This document shows, piece by piece, positions 8,601 to 16,385 of a DNA stretch of 40,963 bases. A program made the translations under genes and the position numbers. The notes under the pieces are model-generated. The model made no database searches. It had not been told where the DNA came from and saw only the letters and a program-made list of their open reading frames with translations. Numbering within the stretch: the first letter of the stretch is position 1; the number at the start of each line of letters is the position of its first letter. Where the stretch lies: NCBI GenBank assembly GCA_021740905.1, contig JAIOYV010000062.1:1-40963 (forward strand), in the 5' to 3' direction. The DNA is from Bacteroidales bacterium. GTDB lineage: Bacteria > Bacteroidota > Bacteroidia > Bacteroidales > M50B96.

Positions 8601-9542
8601 TCATCCTTCACATCCTCCCTTCACAAAGGCTTCTATTATCGCTCCCTGTTTTATGGCATAAGGCGATTGATAAATGCGTTCGATGCCCAGGTTGTCGATC
8701 ACATATTGAATAAAGATGCAGGCGGGCACTATCATTTCAATACGTATGAGGTCCATGCCGGGAATGTCTCCTTTTTGGCGAAGGGTGGTGGCATACATAA
8801 GGTTGATCAGCTCCATTAGTTGATTTAGTTCGATCGTAAAAACCTCGTGGTCGATGGGCAAGGGTTTTTGATGAAACCGATGCGAGACCATATTGGCCAG
8901 GGCATCGAAGGAACCCGATGTGCCGGTTAGGATTCTCAGTGGGTAGTTCTTCATCTCAGCAATTAGATCTTCCAGTTCATTGCCCAGATAGGCCCTGATG
9001 GTCTCGATCTCATCCTCTGTTACCGGGTCTGACATATCGAATCGCTCAAGCAAACGGGCCATGCCCAGGTCGTAACTTTTTCGAAATTTTACCCCATTCT
9101 CGTTGGCCAGGATAAACTCACAGCTCCCTCCCCCAATGTCGAGCACGAGGTTGTATTCGTGGGTTAAGGGCATAAGCAGGCTCACTCCTTTAAAAATCAG
9201 GTCAGCCTCACGGTCGCCATCAATTACTTCAATGGCGATGCCCGTTTCTAGCTGGGCACGGAGCACAAAGTCGGAGCCGTTTTTTGCGCTGCGGATGGCC
9301 GAAGTTGCAATGGCAATGGTCTTATCAACATCGAATTGAGCTATCGTTTCGGCATGTTCTTTCAAAAAAGCAAGTCCACGCTGAAAAGCTTCGGGGCCTA
9401 TTTCATTTTTATTGATCCCTCCCTTGCCCAATTTGGCAGGCAACTTCTTTTGATAAACCGGTTTGATCTGTTTATCGGCATCCACATCCACAATTATCAT
9501 ATTGAATGTGTTTGTGCCCAGGTCGATGACAGCGATTCTCAT
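8601..9542 (-). CDS. Ppx/GppA phosphatase family protein
   Basis: A 313-residue actin-fold phosphatase that would hydrolyse polyphosphate or pppGpp. The N-terminal phosphate-binding loop is MRIAVIDLGTNTFNMIIVD, the second glycine-rich loop is LDIGGGSCEFI, and a third element is LTGTSGSFDAL. The length fits the short single-module form of Ppx/GppA, without the C-terminal HD-like domain of Escherichia coli Ppx. The lolD-like gene lies 87 bases downstream with a separate promoter, so the two are probably not an operon. Exopolyphosphatase against pppGpp phosphatase activity cannot be decided from motifs. Confidence 0.85.
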   Translation of the reverse strand: MRIAVIDLGTNTFNMIIVDVDADKQIKPVYQKKLPAKLGKGGINKNEIGPEAFQRGLAFLKEHAETIAQFDVDKTIAIATSAIRSAKNGSDFVLRAQLETGIAIEVIDGDREADLIFKGVSLLMPLTHEYNLVLDIGGGSCEFILANENGVKFRKSYDLGMARLLERFDMSDPVTEDEIETIRAYLGNELEDLIAEMKNYPLRILTGTSGSFDALANMVSHRFHQKPLPIDHEVFTIELNQLMELINLMYATTLRQKGDIPGMDLIRIEMIVPACIFIQYVIDNLGIERIYQSPYAIKQGAIIEAFVKGGCEG

Positions 9543-9564
9543 TATTTTATAAAATTCATTTCAT

Positions 9565-9596
9565 CAAAAATAGAGTGAGAAAAAATACCTTCCGAA
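9565..9596 (-). promoter_or_regulatory. Bacteroidota-type promoter of the Ppx/GppA gene
   Basis: On the minus strand TTCG at 9593-9596 is separated by 20 bases from a perfect -7 box TATTTTTG at 9565-9572. The start codon follows about 22 bases later. Confidence 0.6.
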
Positions 9597-9610
9597 GTGC
9601 TTGCAGGTAC

Positions 9611-11128
9611 TTATAGTACGAACCATTCCTTCATATCCTCCGGTGCCGGCACAGCCTTCTTCTTAAACTGAAACTCATTTTTCTTTGGAATATAGTCATA
9701 GTCTTTCTCCCATTCCTCGTAATTCAAAGCAATTTTCCTTATCGCATCCATCGTAAACATCAATTCTTCATCCGTGGTAGTCGGGTGTAGCGACATTCGG
9801 ACCCAGCCCGGTTTATCTGATAAATCTCCAAGCCCTATTTTATTGCTGAAATTTTTTGAACGTTCGTAACTTAAGTCAAGCAAAAAATGCCCATACGTAC
9901 CGGCACAAGCACATCCTCCACGCATTTGTATCCCGAAACGGTCGTTGAGCAATTTCACCAATAGGTTGTAGTGCAACTTTTCGATATAAAATGAGATTAT
10001 TGCCAAGCGGTCTTCCACATTATCGGCAAGTATTTTAACACCAGGGATTTTTCGTAATTCACGAAAGGCAATTTTAACGAGTTCTTCCTCGCGTGCTTCA
10101 ATATTTTCCACACCAAACTGATTTTTAAGTTGGATGGATAAAGCTGTTTTTATTGTTTGCAGAAATCCCGGTGTACCACCATCTTCGCGGGCTTCAATAT
10201 CGTCCACATATTTGTATTCGCCCCAGGCATTAGTCCAATCAACAGTTCCACCGCCCGGATTGTCCGGTACTTTCTTGTTGTAAAGGCTCGAATCGAAAAT
10301 CAACACCCCCGACGACCCCGGGCCACCTAAAAACTTATGAGGCGAAAAGAAAATAGCATCCAGTTTTTCCATCGGATCGGCGGGGTGCATGTCCATTTTC
10401 ACATAAGGGGCCGAGGCTGCAAAATCGACAAAACAAATACCTCCATATTCGTGCATCATCCTGGCCATCTGGTGGTAAGGTGTAATCACCCCGGTCACGT
10501 TTGAGCAAGCTGTAAAGGAGCCTATCTTAAATTTGCGGTCTTTGTAAAGTTCCAGTTGGGCTTTCAGGTTTTCCATGTCGATCAGCAACTCACTGTCAGG
10601 TTCTATCATCACCACATCGGTATTGGTTTCGAGCCATGAGGTGTGGTTGGAATGGTGCTCCATGTGGGTGATAAAAACCACAGGTCTTTCTTTCTTCGAT
10701 GCACAATCACAATCTTCTTCATGGTCGCAGCCCTTCAAGCTGAGTATTCGCTGAAGCTTGTTGATTACCGAAGTCATTCCTGACCCGGCTGTAATGATCA
10801 CATCATCAGGGCCAGCATTGACATGCTTTTTTATCATCCTTTGAGCCAGGTGGTACGAGAGGGTCATCTTTGTGCCTGTCTCGTTCGACTCGGTGTGGGT
10901 ATTGCCCACATAAGGCCCGAAAGTATCGGCAATCTTCTTTTCAATTGGGCCGTACAAACGCCCACTGGCCACCCAGTCGGTATAAAGAATTTTCTGTTTT
11001 CCGTAAGGCGATTCAAAACTGGCATCAATGCCAATAATGTTTTTCCTGAATCCCGAAAAAAAGCTTTCTAAATTTTCCGTGCCCGTTTCTTTCTCGTCAT
11101 CGGTGCCGCCCTTCCTTATTATCATCAT
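9611..11128 (-). CDS. class V aminotransferase-fold PLP enzyme, cysteine desulfurase-like
   Basis: A 505-residue fold-type I PLP enzyme related to SufS/CsdA desulfurases. K265 in FSPHKFLGGPG is the expected Schiff-base lysine. HMEHHSNHTSW, upstream of it, is the cofactor-stacking His region. RGGCACAGT (C406, C408) sits where desulfurases carry the sulfur-accepting Cys. Desulfurases are usually about 400 residues, so this protein is long; an acidic Cys-rich insert GCDHEEDCDC lies near residues 132-143 and the C-terminus is extended. No suf, isc or sulfur-carrier gene is adjacent. It may be a desulfurase, selenocysteine lyase or a specialised paralogue. Two starts, at 11128 and 11125, are equally possible. 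Confidence 0.75.
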   Translation of the reverse strand: MMIIRKGGTDDEKETGTENLESFFSGFRKNIIGIDASFESPYGKQKILYTDWVASGRLYGPIEKKIADTFGPYVGNTHTESNETGTKMTLSYHLAQRMIKKHVNAGPDDVIITAGSGMTSVINKLQRILSLKGCDHEEDCDCASKKERPVVFITHMEHHSNHTSWLETNTDVVMIEPDSELLIDMENLKAQLELYKDRKFKIGSFTACSNVTGVITPYHQMARMMHEYGGICFVDFAASAPYVKMDMHPADPMEKLDAIFFSPHKFLGGPGSSGVLIFDSSLYNKKVPDNPGGGTVDWTNAWGEYKYVDDIEAREDGGTPGFLQTIKTALSIQLKNQFGVENIEAREEELVKIAFRELRKIPGVKILADNVEDRLAIISFYIEKLHYNLLVKLLNDRFGIQMRGGCACAGTYGHFLLDLSYERSKNFSNKIGLGDLSDKPGWVRMSLHPTTTDEELMFTMDAIRKIALNYEEWEKDYDYIPKKNEFQFKKKAVPAPEDMKEWFVL

Positions 11129-11154
11129 TGTGTTCGATATTTAATTTTCAGTGG

Positions 11155-11162
11155 CAAAAGTA
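11155..11162 (-). promoter_or_regulatory. -7 box of the class V PLP enzyme gene
   Basis: A perfect TACTTTTG lies on the minus strand 26 bases before the start codon. No clear -33 element accompanies it. Confidence 0.45.
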
Positions 11163-11232
11163 GGAAAAATAGGGATTGGATGGGTTTTGGCATTATACGG
11201 CAGAACGACAATTCTTGTATCTTTTTAATTTG

Positions 11233-11240
11233 TATATTTG
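11233..11240 (+). promoter_or_regulatory. -7 box reading into the AT-rich island
   Basis: TATATTTG matches TAnnTTTG exactly, with a TTG at 11215-11217 that is closer than the usual 19-21 bases. Transcription would begin near 11247 and pass through the palindrome at 11306-11359 into the gene at 11416. Confidence 0.5.
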
Positions 11241-11260
11241 AGGAGCAAAAACAACTGAAA

Positions 11261-11398
11261 GTGCATAAAACTGTAATCCATCAAAAGCCAATAATAGAAG
11301 TTGAACCTAAAAAGTTCCTTTTACACCCGTTATTTGATGGTGTATGCGGAACTTTTAGGAAGGTTAAAGAAGAAATAAACGGAATTCCTTTTATATAG
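11261..11398 (+). CDS. possible 45-residue leader ORF, unknown
   Basis: A GTG-initiated frame preceded by AGGAG, 15 bases before the start, and by the promoter-like box at 11233. It also continues upstream in frame to an ATG at 11180, but that start lies before the -7 box. The product contains HPLFDGVCGTFRKVKEE, which is encoded by the arms of a strong palindrome. It could be a real small protein, a fragment of a former gene, or chance inside a structured leader. No family was recognised. Confidence 0.25.
   Translation: MHKTVIHQKPIIEVEPKKFLLHPLFDGVCGTFRKVKEEINGIPFI
11306..11359 (+). repeat. 54-base interrupted palindrome in the leader of the 11416 gene
   Basis: The outer arms 11306-11318 and 11348-11359 pair (CCTAAAAAGTTCC with GGAACTTTTAGG, one bulged A). 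The inner arms TACACC and GGTGTA at 11322-11327 and 11339-11344 continue the stem. The loop is about 11 bases. As RNA it would be a stable stem-loop in the 5' leader. Confidence 0.6.
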
Positions 11399-11415
11399 AT
11401 ATTAGCTGCAAATTT

Positions 11416-12117
11416 ATGAGAGCGACACGACACATAATAATTATCTTGGTTTTGTTTGCTATAAAAGTAGACGGACAAGATATAATTGCAACAAAAGGCT
11501 ATAATCCGATTCTTTTAGAAAATGTAAAAGGAACTGATTTGGAACGAGAGATTGTTTCCGGCTCGATTCAATATGAATTAAGATTATGGATTTGTAATTT
11601 CTTCTTTCCTGACAAGTTGATTCAGATTACAAAGGAATTAGACAACAATTGGGATTATAGACTTGGGTACTTTAAATACGTTGATACTCTTAATACTTTT
11701 TCATTCCAGGATTCTATAATAAAGCCTATTGACTGGAAACAATTCGAGGTAAAACTTGATAGCTTTAAAGTTGCTATGGTTCCAAATCAAGACGAGATTG
11801 ATTTAAAATTAACAAAAGGCGGAAAGACTTATGAGGTCAAAAATGAGGATTTCTTCTCAACAATAATGGACGGAGCTGCATATACAGTTGAAATTTATGA
11901 CAATGAAACGCACAAATTGATTTACTATAATAATCCACATTCATATCTTGAGAATTTAATAGAAACAGGATTACCGACTAAGGAGCATCAGGATTTTATT
12001 AAGTTCGTTGATTATTTAACTGAAAATTTTGACTTCATTAAATTGCAACGGATTCAAATGAAAGATTTAGTTGATACTAAGGATAAAAAGAAACGAAAGA
12101 AGAATAAACAGAATTAA
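11416..12117 (+). CDS. exported protein of unknown function in an AT-rich island
   Basis: A 233-residue protein with a short signal peptide (MRATRHIIIILVLFAIKVDGQ) and presumably a mature start near QDIIATKGY. The mature part is mixed alpha/beta with many aromatic residues (LRLWICNFFFPDKL, LGYFKYVDTLN) and ends in a lysine-rich tail DKKKRKKNKQN. No family was recognised. The gene is visibly richer in A and T than its neighbours and favours AAA, TTA and ATA codons. It lies between a palindromic leader and a 111-bp palindrome, so it may have arrived as a cassette. Its promoter is probably the box at 11233-11240. Confidence 0.65.
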   Translation: MRATRHIIIILVLFAIKVDGQDIIATKGYNPILLENVKGTDLEREIVSGSIQYELRLWICNFFFPDKLIQITKELDNNWDYRLGYFKYVDTLNTFSFQDSIIKPIDWKQFEVKLDSFKVAMVPNQDEIDLKLTKGGKTYEVKNEDFFSTIMDGAAYTVEIYDNETHKLIYYNNPHSYLENLIETGLPTKEHQDFIKFVDYLTENFDFIKLQRIQMKDLVDTKDKKKRKKNKQN

Positions 12118-12131
12118 AATCAGTAGCTAAC

Positions 12132-12242
12132 GCAATAAAAAACATAGGGCAGAAAGTGCTAAATTTACTCAATAAAACAATTAATAAACGGCTTAGTAAA
12201 TTGATAGGTAGGAGCTTCGAATTGCCCTACGTTTCTTATTGC
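12132..12242. repeat. 111-bp imperfect palindrome, cassette-boundary-like
   Basis: The ends 12132-12151 and 12223-12242 are inverted copies that agree at 18 of 20 positions, with core words CATAGGGCA and TGCCCTACG. The flanks are CTAAC on the left and GTTGTGC on the right. The size, long folded arms and flanking words recall integron attC sites, and I recall similar CATAGG...CCTACG palindromes between Bacteroidota genes. No integrase is present in the window, so identity as a recombination site is inference. Confidence 0.5.
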
Positions 12243-12292
12243 CAATGGTTGTGCCACAAAACAACTAAGAAAGTTAAACTAAACATATTGAT

Positions 12293-13417
12293 ATGAAAAC
12301 AGCAAGCCTCTATTTCATCCTTGGGATATTAATTTTGTTTTCCGGATGTAAGAAAGAAGATAGTTCTGACTTTAGTGTCAGTGGAAATCTGATAATAAAT
12401 GGAACTCCCATAAAAAATGCCACCGTGGATATTGATGGTTTGGAACAATATAAAACAACCACCAACTCGGAAGGCTATTTCATCATTGAGAAAGTTTATG
12501 TGGGTGCTCATGAACTGAATACGAAACGGGCTTATGAAAATGGAAGCTTTATTCAAAAGTCGTATGACATTGAATTACAGAGTAACCTTTATTTCGATTC
12601 GTTGCTATTGCCAAACCCTGTCCTGATTGAATCGATTACGCTGGATTCGTCCAGTAATGTGGCCACCATATCGTGGAATAAGTCGTACTCGGCAGATTTC
12701 AGGGAATATAAGCTTTACAGTCATTCCAGCTCGGGGCTTGACGAGACAACCGGCACCTTGCAGCATGTCACAATCGATGCCAATGATACCTCAAAAAGTA
12801 TTCAACTTGAGAACTTATCAGAGGTCTATTTTAGGGTTTTTGTCTTAAATGACTATGGTCAACTAGGAGGAAGCAATATTATAAGTGTTGCCAGCATCAA
12901 TAAAAACCTAATTGCTGGTGGCGGGTTTGACAATTCAAATGATCTAAACTACTGGGTTTTATCAGGGGATATTGAAATTGATAATACAAATTACCATAGC
13001 GGAAATGGTTCGGTTTTGCTAAGCTCGACTATCGACACAGTAAATAATGTAATCTCCGGAACTGTAGATAGATGGCCTGTAACTGAGAATGAAATGTCAA
13101 TTGGGATTGATTTAGAAACTGACAGAGATTACACCATCTCGTTCTGGTACAGGCTGTCGGGTTTTGGGAATATGATGTATCCCTTTAATTTTTATTATTA
13201 TCAAAACAACCAGGAAAAATTAAATACGACCGTTTATGATTATGATTGGGCAGGCACCTGGATTCCTTTAAGTCCATTTAAAGTGTTGGAGGATACAGGC
13301 TGGCTGTATTTTAGTAAAACATTCAATTCGGACAGCGATGCGAATGCCGTGTTTCACATCACAACTCAGGTCGATAGTGTCTGGGTTGACGGATTAGAAA
13401 TTAAAATCGTAGAATAA
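12293..13417 (+). CDS. surface-type lipoprotein with carboxypeptidase-regulatory-like and beta-sandwich domains
   Basis: A 374-residue lipoprotein. The lipobox LFSGC places the lipidated Cys at 19, and the following KKED fits the Bacteroidota surface-export signal of a Lys with acidic residues. Residues about 28-95 (SVSGNLIINGTPIKNATVDI...TTTNSEGYFIIEKV) look like a carboxypeptidase regulatory-like domain. About 105-200 (SNVATISWNKS...FRVFVLNDYG) resembles a fibronectin type III domain. About 205-374 (LIAGGGFDN, YWVLSGDI, YHSGNGSVLLS) resembles a carbohydrate-binding jelly roll. The stop overlaps the next start by one base (TAATG), so translation of the two is likely coupled. It probably binds extracellular glycan or matrix; ligand unknown. 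Confidence 0.75.
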   Translation: MKTASLYFILGILILFSGCKKEDSSDFSVSGNLIINGTPIKNATVDIDGLEQYKTTTNSEGYFIIEKVYVGAHELNTKRAYENGSFIQKSYDIELQSNLYFDSLLLPNPVLIESITLDSSSNVATISWNKSYSADFREYKLYSHSSSGLDETTGTLQHVTIDANDTSKSIQLENLSEVYFRVFVLNDYGQLGGSNIISVASINKNLIAGGGFDNSNDLNYWVLSGDIEIDNTNYHSGNGSVLLSSTIDTVNNVISGTVDRWPVTENEMSIGIDLETDRDYTISFWYRLSGFGNMMYPFNFYYYQNNQEKLNTTVYDYDWAGTWIPLSPFKVLEDTGWLYFSKTFNSDSDANAVFHITTQVDSVWVDGLEIKIVE

Positions 13418-14358
13418 TGCAAACAATAATAGGATCGGGCGGGGCTATCGGAATTCCTTTGGCCAAAGAATTAATGAATTACACAGAGCATATTCGACTT
13501 GTCAGCAGAAACCCTAAAAAGGTTAATGACACGGACGAACTGTTCCCAGTTGATGTGAATGATCTTAGCCAAATCGACAAGGCCATAGCCGGAAGCGAAG
13601 TAGTTTATGTGGTGATTGGCTTTGAATACAAGCTACGTGTATGGCAAAAGACCTGGCCTCCGTTTATGAAAGCAGTGATTGATTCATGTAAAACACACCA
13701 GGCAAAACTTGTTTTTTTCGATAATGTGTACATGTATGCAAAAGCAGCGATTCCACACATGACCGAAGATGCTCCCATCCAACCTCCCAGCAAAAAAGGA
13801 GTAGTAAGAAAACAATTGCACGAAATGATAATGGATGAAGTGGAGAAAGAAAATCTGAATGTGCTGATAGCAAGAGCGGCTGATTTTTATGGACCCGATA
13901 ATAAAAACAGTGCCCTGTCAATAATGGTTGCAGATAATCTGATGAAGGGAAAAAAAGCGCAGGCATTTGGGCACTTAAACAAAATCCACACCTACACTTA
14001 CACGCCCGATGCAGCCAAAGCAACAGCCCTACTTGGCAACACCAATGACGCATACAATCAGGTGTGGCATGTTCCAACCACAAATGAAAAACTGACCAAC
14101 CTCCAATGGATTCAGTTAATTGCAGATGAGTTGAAGGTTGAAGCAAAGATCCAGTCGGTTCCCACCTGGATGTTGCATATCCTTGGGCTGTTTATTCCGG
14201 TAATGAAGGAATTTCCGGAGATGATGTACCAATACGACCAGGATTATATTTTTGATAGCAGTAAATTCGAGAAAAAGTTTGGCATCGAAGCCACGGCACC
14301 TACCGATGGAATTAGAAATCTGATTGAGAATTTAAAGAAGGAAAGCAGGGTGCTTTAG
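13417..14358 (+). CDS. NAD(P)-dependent epimerase/dehydratase-like SDR protein
   Basis: A 313-residue extended short-chain dehydrogenase-like protein. The N-terminus MQTIIGSGGAIGIPLA carries the nucleotide-binding glycine motif GSGGAIG. VVYVVIG, LVFFDNVYMYA and ARAADFYGP follow the usual strand order. A canonical Tyr-x3-Lys pair is not obvious; the VYMYAKAA segment occupies that place. It overlaps the upstream lipoprotein by one base, which suggests one transcript. Such atypical SDRs act on nucleotide sugars, flavonoid-like compounds or as redox sensors; the substrate is unknown here. Confidence 0.75.
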   Translation: MQTIIGSGGAIGIPLAKELMNYTEHIRLVSRNPKKVNDTDELFPVDVNDLSQIDKAIAGSEVVYVVIGFEYKLRVWQKTWPPFMKAVIDSCKTHQAKLVFFDNVYMYAKAAIPHMTEDAPIQPPSKKGVVRKQLHEMIMDEVEKENLNVLIARAADFYGPDNKNSALSIMVADNLMKGKKAQAFGHLNKIHTYTYTPDAAKATALLGNTNDAYNQVWHVPTTNEKLTNLQWIQLIADELKVEAKIQSVPTWMLHILGLFIPVMKEFPEMMYQYDQDYIFDSSKFEKKFGIEATAPTDGIRNLIENLKKESRVL

Positions 14359-14436
14359 GTACTATTTTTAAACAATTTAATCCAGACTTGTAATGAAAAG
14401 CTTACCAAGAATAACCGAGATGATCAAAATAAATTG

Positions 14437-14444
14437 TACTTTCG
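14437..14444 (+). promoter_or_regulatory. -7-like box upstream of the RDD gene
   Basis: TACTTTCG differs from TAnnTTTG at one base. Transcription would start near 14451, right at the inverted repeat 14454-14486. Confidence 0.35.
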
Positions 14445-14453
14445 TAAAGGAAA

Positions 14454-14486
14454 TTTGTCACAAAAAAAGTATTTTATTGTGACAAA
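14454..14486. promoter_or_regulatory. operator-like perfect inverted repeat TTTGTCACAA
   Basis: Arms 14454-14463 and 14477-14486 are exact 10-base reverse complements separated by 13 bases. The site sits just after a -7-like box and about 125 bases before the RDD start. It could be a repressor site or a 5' stem-loop of the transcript. Confidence 0.45.
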
Positions 14487-14609
14487 AGTAGGAATATTAA
14501 TATGGTGATTAGTTCGATTCAAAAATCAATATTACAGAGTATTAGAGCACAGAAGAAAGATGTCGTATTATTCCTGGACGCTTTTTATAAAACTAAAAAA
14601 AGACAAATT

Positions 14610-15008
14610 ATGACAGATCAAGAGTACCCCGGAGTTTCGCTACGAGTTAAGGCTATTGTTACAGATGGAATCGTGTTAGTTGTCTGTATGATTCTCATTA
14701 CCTACCTATTTTCCCTATTCGAAAATGTTCCTGATGCAGCCCGAATAATAGCATTCCTCTTCGTATTTTTTCTTTATGACCCGATTTTCACCAGCACGTT
14801 TGGCGGGACTATCGGGCATTTTGCATTTGGCATCCAGGTAAAGCGGGAGAGTGATCAGGAGCGAAACATTTTGTTCCCTTATGCCATAATCAGATTTATT
14901 GTGAAAGCACTCTTAGGGTGGATGTCGCTGTTAACTGTATCGAATAATGAAAAGGGCAAGGCAATTCATGATATGGTAGTTGGGTCCGTAGTTGTGTACA
15001 AGGAATAG
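14610..15008 (+). CDS. RDD family membrane protein
   Basis: A 132-residue membrane protein when started at 14610. It opens with YPGVSLRVKAIVTDGIVL, the typical entry to the first RDD helix. Hydrophobic segments follow at about 20-42, 47-63 and, after a polar segment, 100-115. A start at 14502 would add 36 residues of low-quality sequence (MVISSIQKSILQSIRAQKK), and family members normally begin close to the R-D motif, so I prefer 14610; the A-rich stretch before it suits Bacteroidota initiation. The next gene begins three bases after the stop. RDD proteins are implicated in transport or ion tolerance in a few bacteria; no specific role can be given. Confidence 0.75.
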   Translation: MTDQEYPGVSLRVKAIVTDGIVLVVCMILITYLFSLFENVPDAARIIAFLFVFFLYDPIFTSTFGGTIGHFAFGIQVKRESDQERNILFPYAIIRFIVKALLGWMSLLTVSNNEKGKAIHDMVVGSVVVYKE

Positions 15009-15011
15009 TCT

Positions 15012-16277
15012 ATGAAAACCATCTTGTTAACACTATCCTCCCTCCTTTTCTTCTGTGCTCTTAATGCCCAACCAATAGAAAAACCCAGAGGGTGTTTTGC
15101 CGGAACGAATGGCACAAACGCTGATGCTATGGCACATCTCGAAAGCAGAGGCGTGTTGCTTACCGAAAAATGGTCGGATATTGAAACTTCGTCGGGGGTT
15201 TTTAATTTTTCCGGTCTTCAGGCAAAAATAAATACCGTAAAATCGGCTGGACTTGACTATTCGTTGGCCATTGCAGCTGGTGCCTTTGGCAGCCCCGGTT
15301 GGCTAATTGATAATTTGGGTGTGGAGTTTCTGGAGTTTCAATACCAAAGCACTGCCAGGAAACTTCCGATCTGGTGGGATATTTCAGTCCAAACCCGATT
15401 AGGGATTCTGATAGCGGAACTTGGCTCTCAGTTTTCGCAGGATACATCGCTGGCAATTGTTTATGTTTCGCAAATGACCACCAATGGCATTGAAGGCCAT
15501 CTCAACGGTGTGCCTTTCGATTCTATGATGGCCCACGGCTTTACCAATCAAAAATGGATCGATGCGGCGAAGTCGACTGTCTATCGTTTTGCCGATGCTT
15601 TTCCAAATCTTCCGATTGTGTTTGAAATCCATGAAATTGATCACAGTATTACTGTGCCTTCAACCATACTAAATGAATTGTATGCCGATACTACTTTATG
15701 CAAAAGGGTTGGGCTGGGGATGTGGTGGATTTCAGGCAAAACCAGCTACCAAACAAATCTCATAAACTATATCTCTGCTTTCCCGGGCGACAAGTATGCC
15801 CAGGTGATTGGCAGGTCGGATCAGCCGGAGCGATTTAAGGACAGTATTTACGCCAATGCAATTATCCAGGCTAAGGAATTAGGCATACGTTATATCGAGC
15901 CGTGGCCTTATGAATTTCAATACCATACCCACGACAGCTTGTTTCAGGATTTCAACGTATGGGCCGATAGTAGTTTTTTAGCTTCCGATAGCTGTTTATT
16001 TAATGTTGGAACTATTCCCTATTTTGCAAATACATCCCCAGGAGTAAAAGTCTATCCCAATCCTTTTGAGTATCAAACCACCGTTGAAACCAACGATGAT
16101 ACTATGTGGATTGATAAACTCTCCTTGTTTACTATCTATGGAGAAAAAGTGTTATCTTTAAACATCAACAATAGCAAGGCAATAGTGAACAGAGAAAATC
16201 TTTCGGCAGGGTTGTATTTTTTACAGATTGAATTTGAAAATGGAAAAATAATGGTTGAAAAAATAATGGTCAGGTAA
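15012..16277 (+). CDS. secreted TIM-barrel glycosidase-like protein with type IX sorting domain
   Basis: A 421-residue protein with a signal peptide ending near LNAQ (residue 19). The body resembles a beta-galactosidase-type barrel: GVLLTEKWSDIE, SAGLDYSLAIAAG, IVYVSQMTTNGIEGHLNG (a possible acid/base Glu), VFEIHEIDHS and IRYIEPWPYEFQ (a possible nucleophile Glu). These assignments follow barrel-strand order and are inference; no named GH family was recognised. The C-terminal ~75 residues form a Por sorting domain (VYPNPFEYQ, LSAGLYFLQIE). It starts three bases after the RDD gene, so the two may share a transcript, although their functions do not obviously relate. Confidence 0.75.
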   Translation: MKTILLTLSSLLFFCALNAQPIEKPRGCFAGTNGTNADAMAHLESRGVLLTEKWSDIETSSGVFNFSGLQAKINTVKSAGLDYSLAIAAGAFGSPGWLIDNLGVEFLEFQYQSTARKLPIWWDISVQTRLGILIAELGSQFSQDTSLAIVYVSQMTTNGIEGHLNGVPFDSMMAHGFTNQKWIDAAKSTVYRFADAFPNLPIVFEIHEIDHSITVPSTILNELYADTTLCKRVGLGMWWISGKTSYQTNLINYISAFPGDKYAQVIGRSDQPERFKDSIYANAIIQAKELGIRYIEPWPYEFQYHTHDSLFQDFNVWADSSFLASDSCLFNVGTIPYFANTSPGVKVYPNPFEYQTTVETNDDTMWIDKLSLFTIYGEKVLSLNINNSKAIVNRENLSAGLYFLQIEFENGKIMVEKIMVR

Positions 16278-16336
16278 TATGAAACAAATATGGCGATCTA
16301 GTTTTTACAGGTACAATAATGGCCTTCCCAGATTAA

Positions 16337-16380
16337 AAAGATGTCTGTGCGCCTCTGTGCCTTTGCGGTAAGAAAACACA
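16337..16380 (+). repeat. CTCTGTGCCTTTGCGG-type intergenic repeat
   Basis: This stretch resembles the CTTTGTG core of the element at 3597-3763. It lies just before the patatin gene and creates a false N-terminal extension starting at 16341. Confidence 0.45.
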
Positions 16381-16385
16381 AACAG

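Noticed and set aside
12132-12242. Firm call of an integron attC site
   Set aside because: No integrase or second cassette is visible and the core words fit only partly, so it is reported only as a palindrome.
16341-16385. 15-residue N-terminal extension of the patatin
   Set aside because: It is encoded by a CTCTGTGCC-type intergenic repeat; the family motif begins right after the ATG at 16386.
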